From: Rotaria socialis
Lineage: Eukaryota; Rotifera; Eurotatoria; Philodinida; Philodinidae
Length of the DNA stretch: 64,000 nucleotides
Direction: 5' to 3'
NCBI GenBank assembly: GCA_905331475.1
Contig: CAJNYU010003002.1
Span: forward strand, 1-64,000
In this document: positions 46,895 to 63,639 of the stretch, piece by piece
Numbering within the stretch: the first letter of the stretch is position 1
Layout of the letters: each line of letters starts with the position of its first letter
Position numbers and translations under genes: made by a program
Notes under the pieces: generated by a model
What the model was told of the DNA's origin: nothing
Database searches by the model: none
Seen by the model: only the letters and a program-made list of their open reading frames with translations

Positions 46895-48483
46895 GAATCT
46901 AAATATTAATAAAAAATGAAAGCAACGGTTAATCACATTCTCATGGTTGATATCGTTATTTTCATGTACGAATATTTTTCTTCCATAACACGAAATGAGG
47001 CACCGCTAAGAACGCATTAATATCAAGGTAATATGGCAAGTAGTGAACGGCGAAAAAAATCTTATTTGTTCTATCCATGCGACTTTGGAGAACAGAAAAA
47101 TAAAAATTTGTCACATTATTGTCATTCGGATGATTAAGCATGCTGCATATTCGATGCATTCATCAGGCTTTCCAATACTAATCTAGGTAGACGCTGAATG
47201 CTATTTTCAAGGTCGTAACAGTAAAAAAAAGAGATTCTGATTTCAATTAAAGTTCTATTTGATAATTAAGACAAGCAAATAAATTATAACGTACTGAGCC
47301 AACTCATTTACAATTGATCAACTCTAACATGTGAAAATCAATGCGACTAGAGAATAATTTTCAGCTTATCTATTTTATTTGAAACGATTCACTATGAAGT
47401 TTGTCTTGCAATCATGCATCACTTGTGTATACTCGAGTCTATAACTATGGAAACCAAAAAAAACATGAAGTGTAAACAAGCAAAATGTAATAAATTACAG
47501 TATCAATGTTGAATTCGTTAACTAGTCATTGACCTATGCAAATTGTATATTTATGTTGAATAGATGAGAGAAAATGTTGCAATCTTAATAGATAATGAAA
47601 ATTTTTATAACAATCATCGTAAGAATTCTTAAAAAAATTCTAATCTATTTTCTATTACTTCGACAAAGATCTAGGCATTCGACTTTTGATGACTTAAAAA
47701 CTAGACTTATCTTGCATTTGACGTTAATAGTTGCCGATTACAATAAATATAAAAACGCTTATTAATGAATACTTTATGATGCATCATTACGAATAAAGCA
47801 AACCTGGGATACTCTAATGGATGTTTTTTCTCTTGCGCGGATATCCTATTCTAGACAGCTAAATACAGAAATGATGGTAGAGATATTGTGCTTATTTTAT
47901 AACGGTATTGAAATGAGCCACACAGAAAGAAAAAGAACAACATAGAGTCACCGGCTATTACCAGCTGATTATGTTAGCTGTCTGTCATATATTGACAATA
48001 AATAAAAACTGCTTGAAAAACACAATCAAAGATTGTACCTCTACTGGTTGTCTCCCGTCTTTGTCAAAAATTCAAACAAGAATCAATAGTTGATTTTATT
48101 CCTCTAGGCAATAATCGAATTATTTATTACTTATTCTATTTTTTTTATTCCATTTGAAAAGGTATAAGAATAAAAAGAAACATAATACTAGCGCAATATT
48201 TCTTCGTTAGCAAGTTAGACAAATATTTATTCTCCATGGAGAGACGTTTTTCAACAAAAACTCACCAATACGGATACTTGATCGGTTGCTCCGTTATATT
48301 ACTGAAATAAGTATTGTACTCTATTATTATCATGTATGAATCAGAATGAATGTTCTATAACACGTTGTAAGTAGATGTTTGGCATCCAATAGAAAAACTA
48401 ATAAAATCGATTTCTATTGGATGATGTTAAACGCATCCGAAATACTTGTAAAAATCGGATCTTTTTTCAAACTACTCTTCACG
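46895..48483. promoter_or_regulatory. Divergent intergenic region between STIM and MMS19
   Basis: About 1.6 kb separates the two start codons, which point away from each other, so both promoters should lie here. AT-rich, with no TATA box or motif that I would single out. Confidence 0.4.
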
Positions 48484-51400
48484 ATGAGCTATCATGAATT
48501 AATTGGAAAATATGTTAACGATCGCGATGAAACGATCGTTAGCCAACTAGGACAATGTATGTGAAGAAAAAGAACTTTATTTACTTATTTTTTCAATGTT
48601 TCTAATTTTAGTATTGAAAACGAAAGAATTGGCATTAGTAGATTTTATTGTTAGCATTGGGTAAATGAATAGGAAAAAAGACAATTGTTTGTGTTACTCT
48701 TGCGAAAAAAATATATATTTAGTGATCATCTTCAAAGTACAGAATTATCAAAACGATCTATAGCTTTAACATTAGGTGCAAATGTTCTCGAACATTTGCC
48801 CAGTACATTTTTGGAATCAAATGAAAGTAAAAAAATGAATTAATTTACTTGTTTTCGATTGTTTACAGTCAATTTCTTTTATTTAGTTCATCATTTAATA
48901 GTTTTTTTAAGTGCAAAAATGAGTGATCATCATATACTTGTACAGCCATCTGTTCAATTATTTCGTATATTGGTAAAATAAATCTCGTTGAAAATAGATA
49001 ATAAAATAATTTTATTGATTGTCTACTCTTTTAGGCTAAACAAGCCGCTATCTGTGATGATGATTGTTTATTAATAATAAAAGCAATATTTTCTGATGTC
49101 TATGTACAATCATTTCCACAAGCAAGTCGATATAATGTCTATGTTATTTTTTTACATTTTCTTTTATATCGTCTTGATGGTAAATGAATAAGAAAAACAC
49201 AGTTTTTATTTTAAGAGATTTTGTTTTCTCTTTCGAAGTTGTTCAACAAGTTGGCAGTGATTTTGTTTGTAATTTTATACAAGCAATGGATGGTGAACGT
49301 GATCCAAGAAATCTGGTTCTATGTTTTCAGTGTTTACAATGCATGACGAAGCATTTAGAGATTGGTAAAGCAAGAAATGGTTATCACCAAAAAACAAAAA
49401 CATATCGTTTTTTTTCTTCTTCCCACTATTTAGAACCTTATAAAGAAGAACTGTTTGAAGTTGTTGCATGCTATTTTCCAATGGAATATAAACCAGTAAG
49501 ATACTTCATATTGATTTTACAATATTAAGTTATAGAGCATATATCAGGAATATTTATTTGCAATTTGCAGTCACATTATCCAACACAATAATGTGTCAAA
49601 TTAGCCTTGTAGAGGGGAGGAAGAGTTTATTAAAGGAAAGGACGCCATAAGACACATCTCGCACAATGTGTGCCCTTGTAGATAAATTATTTTATTCTGT
49701 TCATGTGGGAAGATGATAATCTTCTTCTTTCGGGCATGAGATCTGTATGATTATATCTAATTTCCATGAGACATTCTAGTCACCTAGTCCTATTTCATCG
49801 TAATCTAATCAGGTTTTGGCTTAGTAGTAAAACCTCTCGCAACTTTCCATTATCGTTAAAACTAAGCGAAAAGAATTGGAATCATAAAAAAAAGATGAGC
49901 ACATTTACCATCAAATGAAATTTATTATAATTCCTTTATACTATAAGTTTCATTTTGTTCTGCTTACTCTATAGCTTTGTGGAGCTCATATATACTTTCG
50001 AAGAAAATAGTAAGTTTAAAAGCGAGATTTTACGGCTCCCCTCCCTCTTTTTTCTACCGATCGACTGTCTTGTGGTACATTTAACGCTTTACGTGTTGTG
50101 TATTAGTAGAATTAGGCGAAAACTTATATGTGAGTTCCACGTTTGAGCCCCAACAGGACTGAGCTAATAAGCTTTTTAAATTATGCAATAAAATCCAATC
50201 ACATGATTCTGTTGTAGAACATTATTTTGCCAATCACAGTAGCCTACTTTTCTCTGTTCTTTAGTAACTGAATACAGGATTTCTTTTTCTTCCTGAAATC
50301 ATGCATTTGAATAATTACAAATTAAGTTATCTTCAATCATCCAGAGTGTATAGACGACAGGAAGAAAAAACTTTTTTGAATTATTTTATGTTCATCTCTG
50401 AATGATCGAGTACCATTCATTTTCTTCATGACAACTCGAATTATTTCTATTTTATTTTCTGTAATAGAAAGCGACAAATAATGAAAATGAAGAAACGATT
50501 ACACACGAACAACTTGTTCTTTCGTTACGTAACGTTTTAACATCGACAGGTAAATTCGCTCAATACTGTATACCGATGTTACTGGAAAAACTTGATTCTG
50601 ATATACCCAGTGCTCGTGTAGCTGCTATGGATCTTTTTGTAAGTAAAACAATTCTTATTATTGGTTTGCTCATCAAGTAAGAAAATATCTTTTCCTTTAG
50701 ATTCATTGTATTAATGAATATGATGCTCGAGATATGAGTTCATATTTAGTTCCATTATGGAATTTACTCAGTAAACAGGTAAAAAGAAAAAATAGCGAAT
50801 TTACGATTTTTTTCTTCTTTTAAAGGCTTTATGTGCTGAAAATCAAGAGGTGGAAATCTATGCACTTCAGGCTATAACTACATTGATGCAATTAATTGGA
50901 AAAACGGCTCAAAATGATGAAACAGAAATTTCAACAAAGAAATTTGTTGATCGAGCTATTCGAGGTAAAAAATTTCAAATTTTTGTTTTAGAATGAAATC
51001 ACGATTCTTTCAATGCTTTAGAATGTGATAAATTTCTTAAAGAATTCGATTTACAACTTGTTTGGCCAGCAACAAAAGTTCTTCAAGCTGTTGCACGTGC
51101 TAATTCAACTTGCTCATCACTTATATGGTCAATTATACTTCCTTTACTGATTAAACAATTTAACAACTTAGAACAGGTATTTTTATAAGAATTTTCGGAT
51201 TTCCTAATTTAATCCTTTTGATTTAGACTAAACATAAACGAATAATTCTCGATATGATTACTTATTTTGTTCAACCAACAGGCAAGATTTACTTTTACAA
51301 GCATTCCCTCTATATCATTCATTTATCCTTTGTTAGATATTCGCACTATAATCAAATTACCTACTGATGTAGGCGATGAACTGTGGATAGCCATATCAAC

Positions 51401-54400
51401 GAACTTCGAACTATTTCCAAGTCAGTGCCTTTCATTAACGAGTAATCTTTTGCAAATCAATACTATGCCTGGCCAAGCACTTGAAGATAATTTAACAAAA
51501 TTTATTTTACATGAAAATATCAATGATGAATTAAAGTTTGTAGAAAATTTAATATATTCAATGCTAATTTCGTTATGCTGATAGAATAAAATTAGCGAGT
51601 GTTTTGAAGACGATAGCATCATCCGCTGTATTTGATCGTCTATGTACAATTTTACTCACAAATTTAATCAATTCATGGACAGGTAAAATAAAAATTTACA
51701 ATTAAAATACTCAAGTAACAATGAGAAAGTCAAATTCTTCTAAATAATTCGATTGTAAAAGGTTAATAAATCACGCTTGAAAATCTTCTTCAATGGTATT
51801 CGAAAAATATTTGGATTTTCATAGTTGTGACTGTATTTAACTAGAACTAGACTTTTTAGTTCATGACATTTTTCGAATCTTACAAGCAGACGTGCAGAAA
51901 TGTGACTCGCCTATCGCATTGATATTTTACCAATAGGTAGAAGTACTCTTTCTTCGATTGTTTGTTTTTATTTCGGGACAGATAGGTAGAAAAAAAATTC
52001 ATTTGCAGATAGCATTTCGAACTTCTTAAATATTTCATACTGAGGAGATTCGTTCGTTTTGAGGTATTGAATAATAACAAAATATCGCAATGTTTTTCCT
52101 ACATTCGAAATGACAAAACGGTCACATACTTTGAGGATGAAAACTTCAGGTCATTTCGATGTCTACGATACGCACGTATAGGTAATATTTCGTTATTCGA
52201 TTGTTTTACACACAATTTGACAGTGAGAAATTCAGTAGGAACAATGCATAGAGACGAAATCCATCAGAATTCTGCTAGATACAATGAGACCTACTTATTA
52301 GCAAAATATCAATCTGATTAGCAAATCATATTGGAAAACTTTTCTTCGTCAAAAGGTTGCATTTTTAGATACTAAATTTGGTATGCTCTACGGACGTTTG
52401 ACAGTAAAATTTATTTTCTTAGTTGTAATTCTCGAATGTCATTGATTGTTTGCATTCATCCTATTATATAATAGATCATACTAATGTATACATATATATA
52501 TATATATATTTATTTATTTATTTAGCATCGAAAACAGTGCCATCTAATTTAACATTAGAATGCTGTGTTGATTTATGTTATAATTCTGAACGATGTCAAG
52601 AACGTCTTGAACGCTTCTTTTTTCCATCGCGTATGTTAATAACAAGTAAATAATTCGTAAATATGTAAAATAATTTTTCAGAACAATTCATTCGACTTCT
52701 ACCAAATCTTTTCAAATATTTATCACATTCATATATATTAACAAATTTATTTACACCTTTATTTGATTTGTTATTATCATCTGTTGCTCATGATAATTAT
52801 ACAAAAACGTTTTGTTCTAAATGTGGTTCTATTGCTAATGAAAGGTAAGACGAAAAACCTACAGTGAATTGAATATAACTATAGATTGAATTTTTATATA
52901 GTTGCAAAGCATTTGTTCAAAATTTTTACGAAACAAATTTATTCGAAGATTCTATTTGGCAATCTGATAAAGTAAACAATGGCCATTTTATTTTGTAGTT
53001 ATGATAATAATTTGTATACTTCTAGCAAAGCAATTTATTAATCGGCATTTATTTTCTAGGAAATTTAAAACGAAAGGTAATTAAGAAAAAGATTTTATTT
53101 TTCGAAAGTAAAAACAATAACATACTTTCATTTTACAGGTTTTTGAAAGCGAATTAGAATTAATTTTTAATAAAATCAATGGAAAATTAATTGAGAAAAT
53201 ACTTGATCAATCATCGAATGAAATGATTTCTATCTATTGTTATTTCTATGGAAATTTAATTAATAAATTATCATCAATAAGTATATTCTATTGCACAATA
53301 TTCCCTGTGATTTTAATATTTTTGTTGTTGTTGATTAAGATGAAATACTTGAACAAATTCAATCGATGCTAAAATCGTGTGAAACATCTCTTGACGAAAA
53401 ACACATTCGTTTATGGACGATTATTGTTAAAGCATTGATTCTCTATCGTCCTTCGTTTATTGAACAATATATTCCAACGGTAGAATATATTAAAAGAATT
53501 TTGATCAAATGTTTTTTTTTAATATTTCAGTTAATAACATGGATGCAAGAGAAAAATGAAATTGGTGATATAGCATGTAAATCATTAAAAACTTTAACCA
53601 ATTTTGATGAACAAATTTTATTGTTATCATCTGAAGCTGATTGTATTGTTCATCCAATGGTTAAACAGCTTATTTTCATGAATATCTTTTCGCAAATGAA
53701 ACCACTTTTGGCTAATAATGGTTCGAAATTTTAAAAGAATACTAATAATTAGATAGAAGGGAGTTGTTGCTTTTATAGAAGTATATTCAGTATTGACTAT
53801 TAGATAAAACGCGAATAACGTTAATTGGCTACTTAGATAAAGTAGTAAAGAGGATAATAAATAATTCTTTTTGTATCGCCTATGTCATGACATGAAATAG
53901 GAAGAAAGAGACTGAGTTTGACAATTTGTCATTATACGTCATTACGTTTCAATTGTCTATTATGGGGGTACATGTTATAAATATCTGCATATTAAAAAGA
54001 AATCATCAAACACAAATGAATCTATACTAATATTTTAGTTTGATAAGAAAAATTAGAATTTCAGATAGATAATTTTATTCATCAATCAGCCGCCTAGTCA
54101 GACAGTTCCAAAATCGGTATCTTCTTCACAACAAACAAAATTTGTTATTCAGGACAAGTGACCAATAAGAAAGGCATGAAATCTTCATCCACAGTAACTA
54201 ACCACTACAGCAGATACTCATCTACAAGTTGTCCGAGGTCTTTCATTGTGCCATAACATTGGGTATTGGTATGTTGAAGCTGCTAGCTTTTACAACAGTT
54301 GAGAGGCAAAAATAAGAATGATATTATTGAGTAACAGAGTAATCAGTTACTGTTTAAATACTCTGAACAAAATTTAAAAGTCATTTTGATTGACAACTTA

Positions 54401-55158
54401 GTCCCGTGACAGAAGATGCTCAATGCTAGTGACTATCGCCAATATTTTGCTACAACAGATATATAACCAAAATAGCATCCATAAAGTTTAATATATGGAT
54501 GCATTTATAGAAAATATTAAGATTCTTCCATTTAGAATTATTACCAAGTCAAATAAATATACTTGTTGATTTATTAAGCAATGTACCAAATGCAATTATT
54601 CACGATGAAATAGTCTTAGTAGGAATTTTTAAAGTAACAAGTTGAATTTCTTCTAAATATTTTCCTATTATTTTTGAACAGTTATTCCCTATTTTAATTC
54701 GAGCATTAACATCATCAAATGAATCGGTTTGGCCATCATCACTCAATTCCATATGTGATCTTATTAAATCCGATCCAAATACTGTAGTTGATCATATTGA
54801 TACACTTTTTTCAAGATTACCAACTTTAGCAACTTATAAAAAAGATATGGTATAAACTAAAATTTAATACACATAAAAGAAGAACACTACATATTTACTT
54901 TATTTTTCAGTCGATTCGTATTACAAGTCTAAAATGTTTGAAATATTTAACAAAATTACCAATACATCATATTCAGCCATATCGACGTCATATAATGCAC
55001 GTATTAAAGACATGTGTTGATGATCATAAACGTCTTGTAAGAAAACAAGCCGTCGAAACGCAAATGTCATGGTAAAGTTCTCTTGAAAATTCTTCTTTCT
55101 CTGTTTAGAAAATAAAAAGAAAGTAAATATTTATTTTAGGTGTTTATTGAATGTGTAA
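48484..55158 (+). CDS. MMS19: MMS19, cytosolic iron-sulfur protein assembly HEAT-repeat factor
   Basis: Twenty-five exons give 948 residues (known animal MMS19 about 1000). Exon ends: 48484-48556, 48612-48660, 48723-48826, 48887-48972, 49035-49179, 49239-49364, 49434-49495, 50468-50638, 50701-50778, 50826-50964, 51022-51176, 51227-51281, 51337-51535, 51585-51682, 52526-52630, 52682-52844, 52902-52971, 53026-53076, 53139-53280, 53340-53479, 53531-53720, 54536-54633, 54682-54849, 54911-55071, 55140-55158. Diagnostic blocks are FIQAMDGERDPRNLVL and EELFEVVACYFPMEY (N-terminal domain), LLEKLDSDIPSARVAAMDLF, and the C-terminal HEAT end LKTCVDDHKRLVRKQAVETQ. In the known role MMS19 works with CIAO1 and CIAO2B to deliver Fe-S clusters to DNA repair and replication enzymes. 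Oddities: one GC-AG intron (after 51281), weak donors after 51535 and 53720, and three introns of about 0.8-1 kb. Confidence 0.92.
49496..50467. repeat. MMS19 intron 7 enlarged by repeat sequence
   Basis: Most introns of this gene are 45-65 bp; this one is 972 bp. Its part 49950-50045 (TTTGTGGAGCTCATATATAC, TAAGTTTAAAAGCGAGATTTT, then C-rich) is a diverged reverse-strand copy of 885-955, next to the first inverted-repeat element of the window. An insertion of that family or a relative is the likely cause. Confidence 0.6.
51683..52525. repeat. MMS19 intron 14, unusually long
   Basis: 843 bp, with an AT run near its end (52491-52510). It contains repeat-like sequence with higher GC (51880-52330), but I cannot define element ends. 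Confidence 0.4.
53721..54535. repeat. MMS19 intron 21, unusually long with weak donor
   Basis: 815 bp, donor GTTCGA and acceptor CATTTAG. The exon frame would otherwise read into a stop eight bases past the donor. The protein alignment across the join (LLANNELLPSQINILVDLLS) is sensible and in phase. No element ends seen. Confidence 0.45.
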
Positions 55159-56586
55159 TTCGCTGCGATGATAAATCAATGATTTTCTTTTTCTTTTTAA
55201 AACTATAGAACTCTTGTGCGATTATTTCCTTTTTTTTTGTAAATCACATGATTTTTGTTTTCCTTTGTAGATAATTTTTAATTCTAATTTATAGTGTCAT
55301 GTGAGTCTTTTAAGACTCTTCTACTCTACAATATTTGCTACGAAAATTGACAGCATTATTTACACAAGTTATATGTTTAGTTGAATTTATTTTACTCAAT
55401 AATAATACTCAATACAAGTCACAAGCACATTATCGTTTAAATGATAATACTAAGTCAACATTACATATTTATAATCATTTCTACATGACCGTTATAAAGC
55501 ATGACAATGAGGAACAAGAATTTCGGATCAAATAATGACTTAAAAGCAAGAATAAGATAAATGAATCTGATGAAAAAATTATCATCTACTTATTTTCAGA
55601 CTTATCAAATCTGTGCAGTGAGAATAGTAGTTTGGTATCACATGTGTTTTCTCTGAAATCATCCATCATGAAAACATGCATATAATCATAGAATCCTCTA
55701 TTATCCACTATTTAACGGAATCTTTTTTAGATCATTCCAAACAAGAATTTGAAAAAGAAAATTTCCCTTTGAGTTATAATATTAAAAACGTAAACTATTT
55801 GTCGTGAAATTTGCACCAATTTATGGACATGTTTGTAGTAACTTTTTCGAAACAAACTTTCGTTCAAGTAGATATCAGTTACTAAGAGAATATTGATCGA
55901 GATCATAACTCGATAAGTTTAATGAGCCTAAATTAGCATTTTTATCCAACTCGAATTCGAACTAAAAACATATAGAGAAAATCGTCAATGATTTAAACTT
56001 TTTTTGCATGATTCAGAAAAATAAGCTAATCTCGAAAGTAGATAATCGATCATAAAAGATCTGAAAACATTCTTTTTTTCAATTTTTCTCACAATAGAAA
56101 AATACGTCTCATAGTTAAATAAATTCAACGTTTAACGAATACTAAGTCACATCAGAAATTAGTGCAGTGGTTTTTGTTCTTGAAATCAAGCGATACATAG
56201 TTCGAATCTACAGTGAGGCATCAAATCAGAAAACCTTTGCTATGATGTTGCAATATATAGGTATGACCTTCGGTGATTCCAAAACTTAGAGCCCAATAAA
56301 CTGAGCAAAGATGATGCCTTCTCAAAACTTATTTTTGCATCATCTGTTGCATTTCTGTAGTATACTACATTGCTTTTTTTTTCATTTACTCTTCTATATC
56401 CTTATTGAATTAGAGAGATTCAAGTCTCTTCGCTGGAATTATTATTGATATTTCCTTTCGTGAGTTGGAGCCATGAAATACTACTGATGATTTTTTTTTC
56501 TTGTAACTATGTATCAGTTTGCATCGTAGGCTGTATATTTTAGTAAAACAAAATAATACGAAAGATTTCTTTTTTGCTTTCAGATT
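55159..56586. other. Intergenic region between MMS19 and TBC1D23
   Basis: AT-rich. The two genes are in the same direction. CTTTCAG lies just before the TBC1D23 start codon, so a 5' UTR intron is possible. Nothing else recognised. Confidence 0.45.
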
Positions 56587-60231
<3,645 letters not shown>

Positions 60232-60890
60232 ATCTTTGCTTTTAAATTCTATTGGTGGTATTTCTTTTTTGTGCGTGTACACGCTCTGTTTTTCTTGTCA
60301 TTATGAATAGAAAACGAAAAAGCTGTTTACTTTTTAAACTAGAATATGTGTATTTATTATTTCTGTTTTACTATATATGTCATTGATTGCAATATATTTT
60401 ATTTACAACTATTTATCTTTGTTGGGTTAAGATATATCATCAATAAAAATCAATTCATTCATTTGATTGTATCCTATTCTTCTTAGATTGGACATGCAAA
60501 TCATAAATTATCGGGAAGTAATATTATATTTCTATTGGGAACATTGCGTTATAAATTGAAGATGAAGGAAATTATGATTCGTTTAGAATAATGTAATTGT
60601 AGTTTTTCTTTTGTTACCAAGGGGCGTATTGCTCTGATTTGAGATAGAATGAATAATTCATTTTTGCAACAGATTAAAGCTTGTCGGGTTTATTCGTGCG
60701 CGTGGATACATTCGATGTCAAATTGTAAAGAATCATCCAAAAGTTACAAGTCATTGGCATGAAAAAAATGATTGTCCTAGGAAGAAATGGCTTAGTCAAT
60801 TCATAATATGAAATTAACAAGCATAATAGAATGAGATTCAGTTTTTCTTTCTTTCTAATTCATTGAACCATTAAAAAAAAATGGTTTACA
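60232..60890. other. 3' flank of TBC1D23
   Basis: An AATAAA lies at about 60441, a plausible poly-A signal. Nothing else recognised. Confidence 0.45.
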
Positions 60891-61569
60891 GGATTTACTG
60901 TCCATTGATTGAATATTTTTTTCTTTCCAATTAGCGTTTTTCTCACTTGAGGATTTACTGTCCGTTGATTGCCTCGAAGAATAGAAATGAACAGAAAAAT
61001 ATTTATCGCAATCAATTATGTGTATTTCGAAAAAAAAGAATTCGAGCAAATATATGAGGAAATAACACAGAGAACAAGGAATTGATTAATAAATAAACCA
61101 AAAAAGATGAATGGACGTTCAACTTTTTGGTGGACGCTGAAAATATCGAAGTCGAGCAGCTTTTACGAATGATCGAATATCGATAATCGAGGTAGCATAA
61201 TTGTCGTTTACCGTGGGTAGATTCCGTAAATATAGCAGACATTTTTAGCAAGAGTATGATAAGAAAAGTATGTTCTTCGAATTTACATATATTTTTTATA
61301 ATTTTTTGTCATATTAATGACTATCTTACCCCTCATTTTGATGAGCATCCATCATTTTAAATTGAAAAATTATTCAATAGTTTGCTCACTGGTGACTTTT
61401 TTGTTTTTCAACATTTATGCAATTTTTGTTCAGAAGAGGGATTGACTGTCAAGACCATTATTCATTTATTAATTTATCTTCTTCGAAGCAATTAGTGGGC
61501 AGTAAATCCTCAAACGAGAAAAACACTAATTGGAAAAAAAAAAGTTATTCAACCAATGGACAGTAAATC
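60891..61569. mobile_element. Non-autonomous element with 72-bp inverted repeats
   Basis: 60891-60962 and 61498-61569 are reverse complements with a handful of differences. Each arm contains GGATTTACTGTCC at both its outer and inner edge, so the arm itself is bounded by direct repeats (60891-60911 and 60951-60971). The interior of about 530 bases has no coding sequence. Family and target duplication not established. Confidence 0.65.
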
Positions 61570-62843
61570 ATGCACACGCTTTTCGCTAGATCTATTGGTA
61601 TCGTATTATAATTGGTACAATCTCTTTCTCATTAAATTACATTTCACAATGTCTATAAAGAATAACAAAATGTACGGCTTAACACTTAAGAAAAAATTTA
61701 TTACTATTATTCATTTACAAAATCCATTTTCATCGAGGTTTAATTCAGTATAAAATTAATGGTTTATACTGTCGAAAATTACAAGGTCATCTTTAGACAC
61801 AATTCATCGTATTCAGGCTAAAAACGGTCTATAAACTCATCTCAAGCATGAACAAAGAGTTTATTTTGTCAATTTAACTAAGAGCAAAATAAATCTGTCA
61901 AAATCATTAGATCTATTTTAGGATGTAATCTTGATAAGAACACGCTTAAAATTAGTGGAAAAAATACATCATGTATCATTAACAATTTATATTGTCATGA
62001 CATCGTACAATAAAAAAAATTGCTTTTGCAAACATTGCTTCAATATATATATATATATATAATAGTTTAGAGATTTTTACGCATGGTAGAGCCGATAGAA
62101 AATTATCCAATTTTTCGCTGAGACAATATTCAATATGATTTCTAACAATATCATCAAGCGACACAGTTTATCACTTTCATTATGCTTTCTTTAACAAAAT
62201 ACTTGACAAACCACCAGGGAAAAGCAATGAAAATCGTACGTTATTCTTAGAAAGCAAAAAATAGTCTAACTCTATGATTTTAATCTTCATAATCTGATTT
62301 TATGCTCACTGATAATTAAAGATGTACTGAAGCATGGGTCTCACTAAAATTTGCTTTTTCTTCTATAAAAATATCTGCGAGACTTTGATGTCATACCAAT
62401 TGATTAGGCTTCGTTGAACTGGGCGCAATTAATAGTGAATCAAATATGTTCTCTATTCTCGTCATCGAGTTTGTTATTCATGAAATATACATATCACTGA
62501 TTTTAATAAGTCAATCGTCGGTTATTCATAGACATTTTCATTCAATTTTACCTTTTTAAAAAGAATTATGTTCCTTCTATCGAGCATCATTGCACAAAAA
62601 AGTCGGACAAGAAGAAAAGGAGTTAAATTTGTCTAATAGCATTCAAACAATACAACAACGATATTTATATAAAAGAAGAAAAAAAAAATGAGAGAAGAAT
62701 ACAGTAGTTAATAGTATTCGATCAATCACCAGAATTATGAGTCCTTCTACAGTATACTACAATAGAATTTTGCCCAGTTTTTTTGATCAAATATAAAAAG
62801 AAATAGATCCCATCGACTAGAAACAGAAAAAAGATTATCATGA
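61570..62843. other. Gene-poor AT-rich stretch downstream of FARP
   Basis: Contains an AT run (62044-62060). No coding exon or complete repeat recognised. The right end should hold the FARP 3' UTR. Confidence 0.45.
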
Positions 62844-63625
62844 CTAGTCGCTTGTAGGATTTGTCGATGATATTGTTGTACTTGAAACGACTTCCATCCA
62901 TCTAATTGTAAGACATTGAAAAAAGAGAGTAATGATAAAACCAACAAAATAGAATTATATTTACCGATCAAAAGCATATTGACTTTCTGCACGGAAAAAG
63001 TACACATGATTTTTAAATTGAAGTTTAAATACAAAATCTTTATTCACTCCATCGGTTTCCGATGGTAATGAGCTACGATAGCCAAGCAATGGTAGAGATG
63101 CTAATGGGAAATCATCCTTAAAATAAATAGAAACAAATCGTTAGAACACACATTCTCTCAATGATTTAGTTTTACCTGGTAAGTTTTATAGAAGAATAAA
63201 CAAAAATTTGTAAAAACAACCCATAATTTTTGCCAACCATTTGAATTTTTAAATTTACGCAATAAATAGCCACTTAATTGATTTTTTATTGATTGCCGAT
63301 GATCATTCATTGATACAGATAAATTTCTATGCCAACAAACATGCATTGTTGTATTAGCACGATGTTGAATGCATGAAGGTTCGATTTGATGTATCTTTTC
63401 TTCTTCAACCGTTCCAACTACTGAATAATCAAGATTTTCAGATGATGCTTAAAAAACAAAACAATGATGAATTAAAGGAGCAGTTTTATTTTGTCATACG
63501 ACAACATACCATTCGATTTTAATGTAGATGTATATTGATTTTTATGTTGTTCGTCACTTGTGCTGTTTATATTTTCAATACCTGATATTAAGTCATTCAA
63601 CCATTTATTCTTTTCAGTTTCAGAA
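62844..63625 (-). CDS. FARP: FARP-type RhoGEF (FERM, DH and PH domains), C-terminal exons only
   Basis: Four exons on the minus strand: 63510-63625, 63176-63447, 62965-63116, 62844-62901, ending in TAG. The first exon reads SETEKNKWLNDLISGIENIN, the end of the first PH domain. Then comes the second PH domain: KNQLSGYLLRKFKNSNGWQK, LWVVFTNFCLFFYKTYQDDF, PLASLPLLGYRSSLPSE, HVYFFRAESQYAFDRWMEVV. This block is characteristic of FARP1/FARP2, which activate Rac-type GTPases at the membrane in neurons. FERM and DH domains must lie beyond the window. The sequence 63640-64000 shows no further exon, so either a long intron follows or the gene is truncated. FARP1 versus FARP2 cannot be told from this part. 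Confidence 0.85.
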
Positions 63626-63639
63626 CTAATATAAATAAT

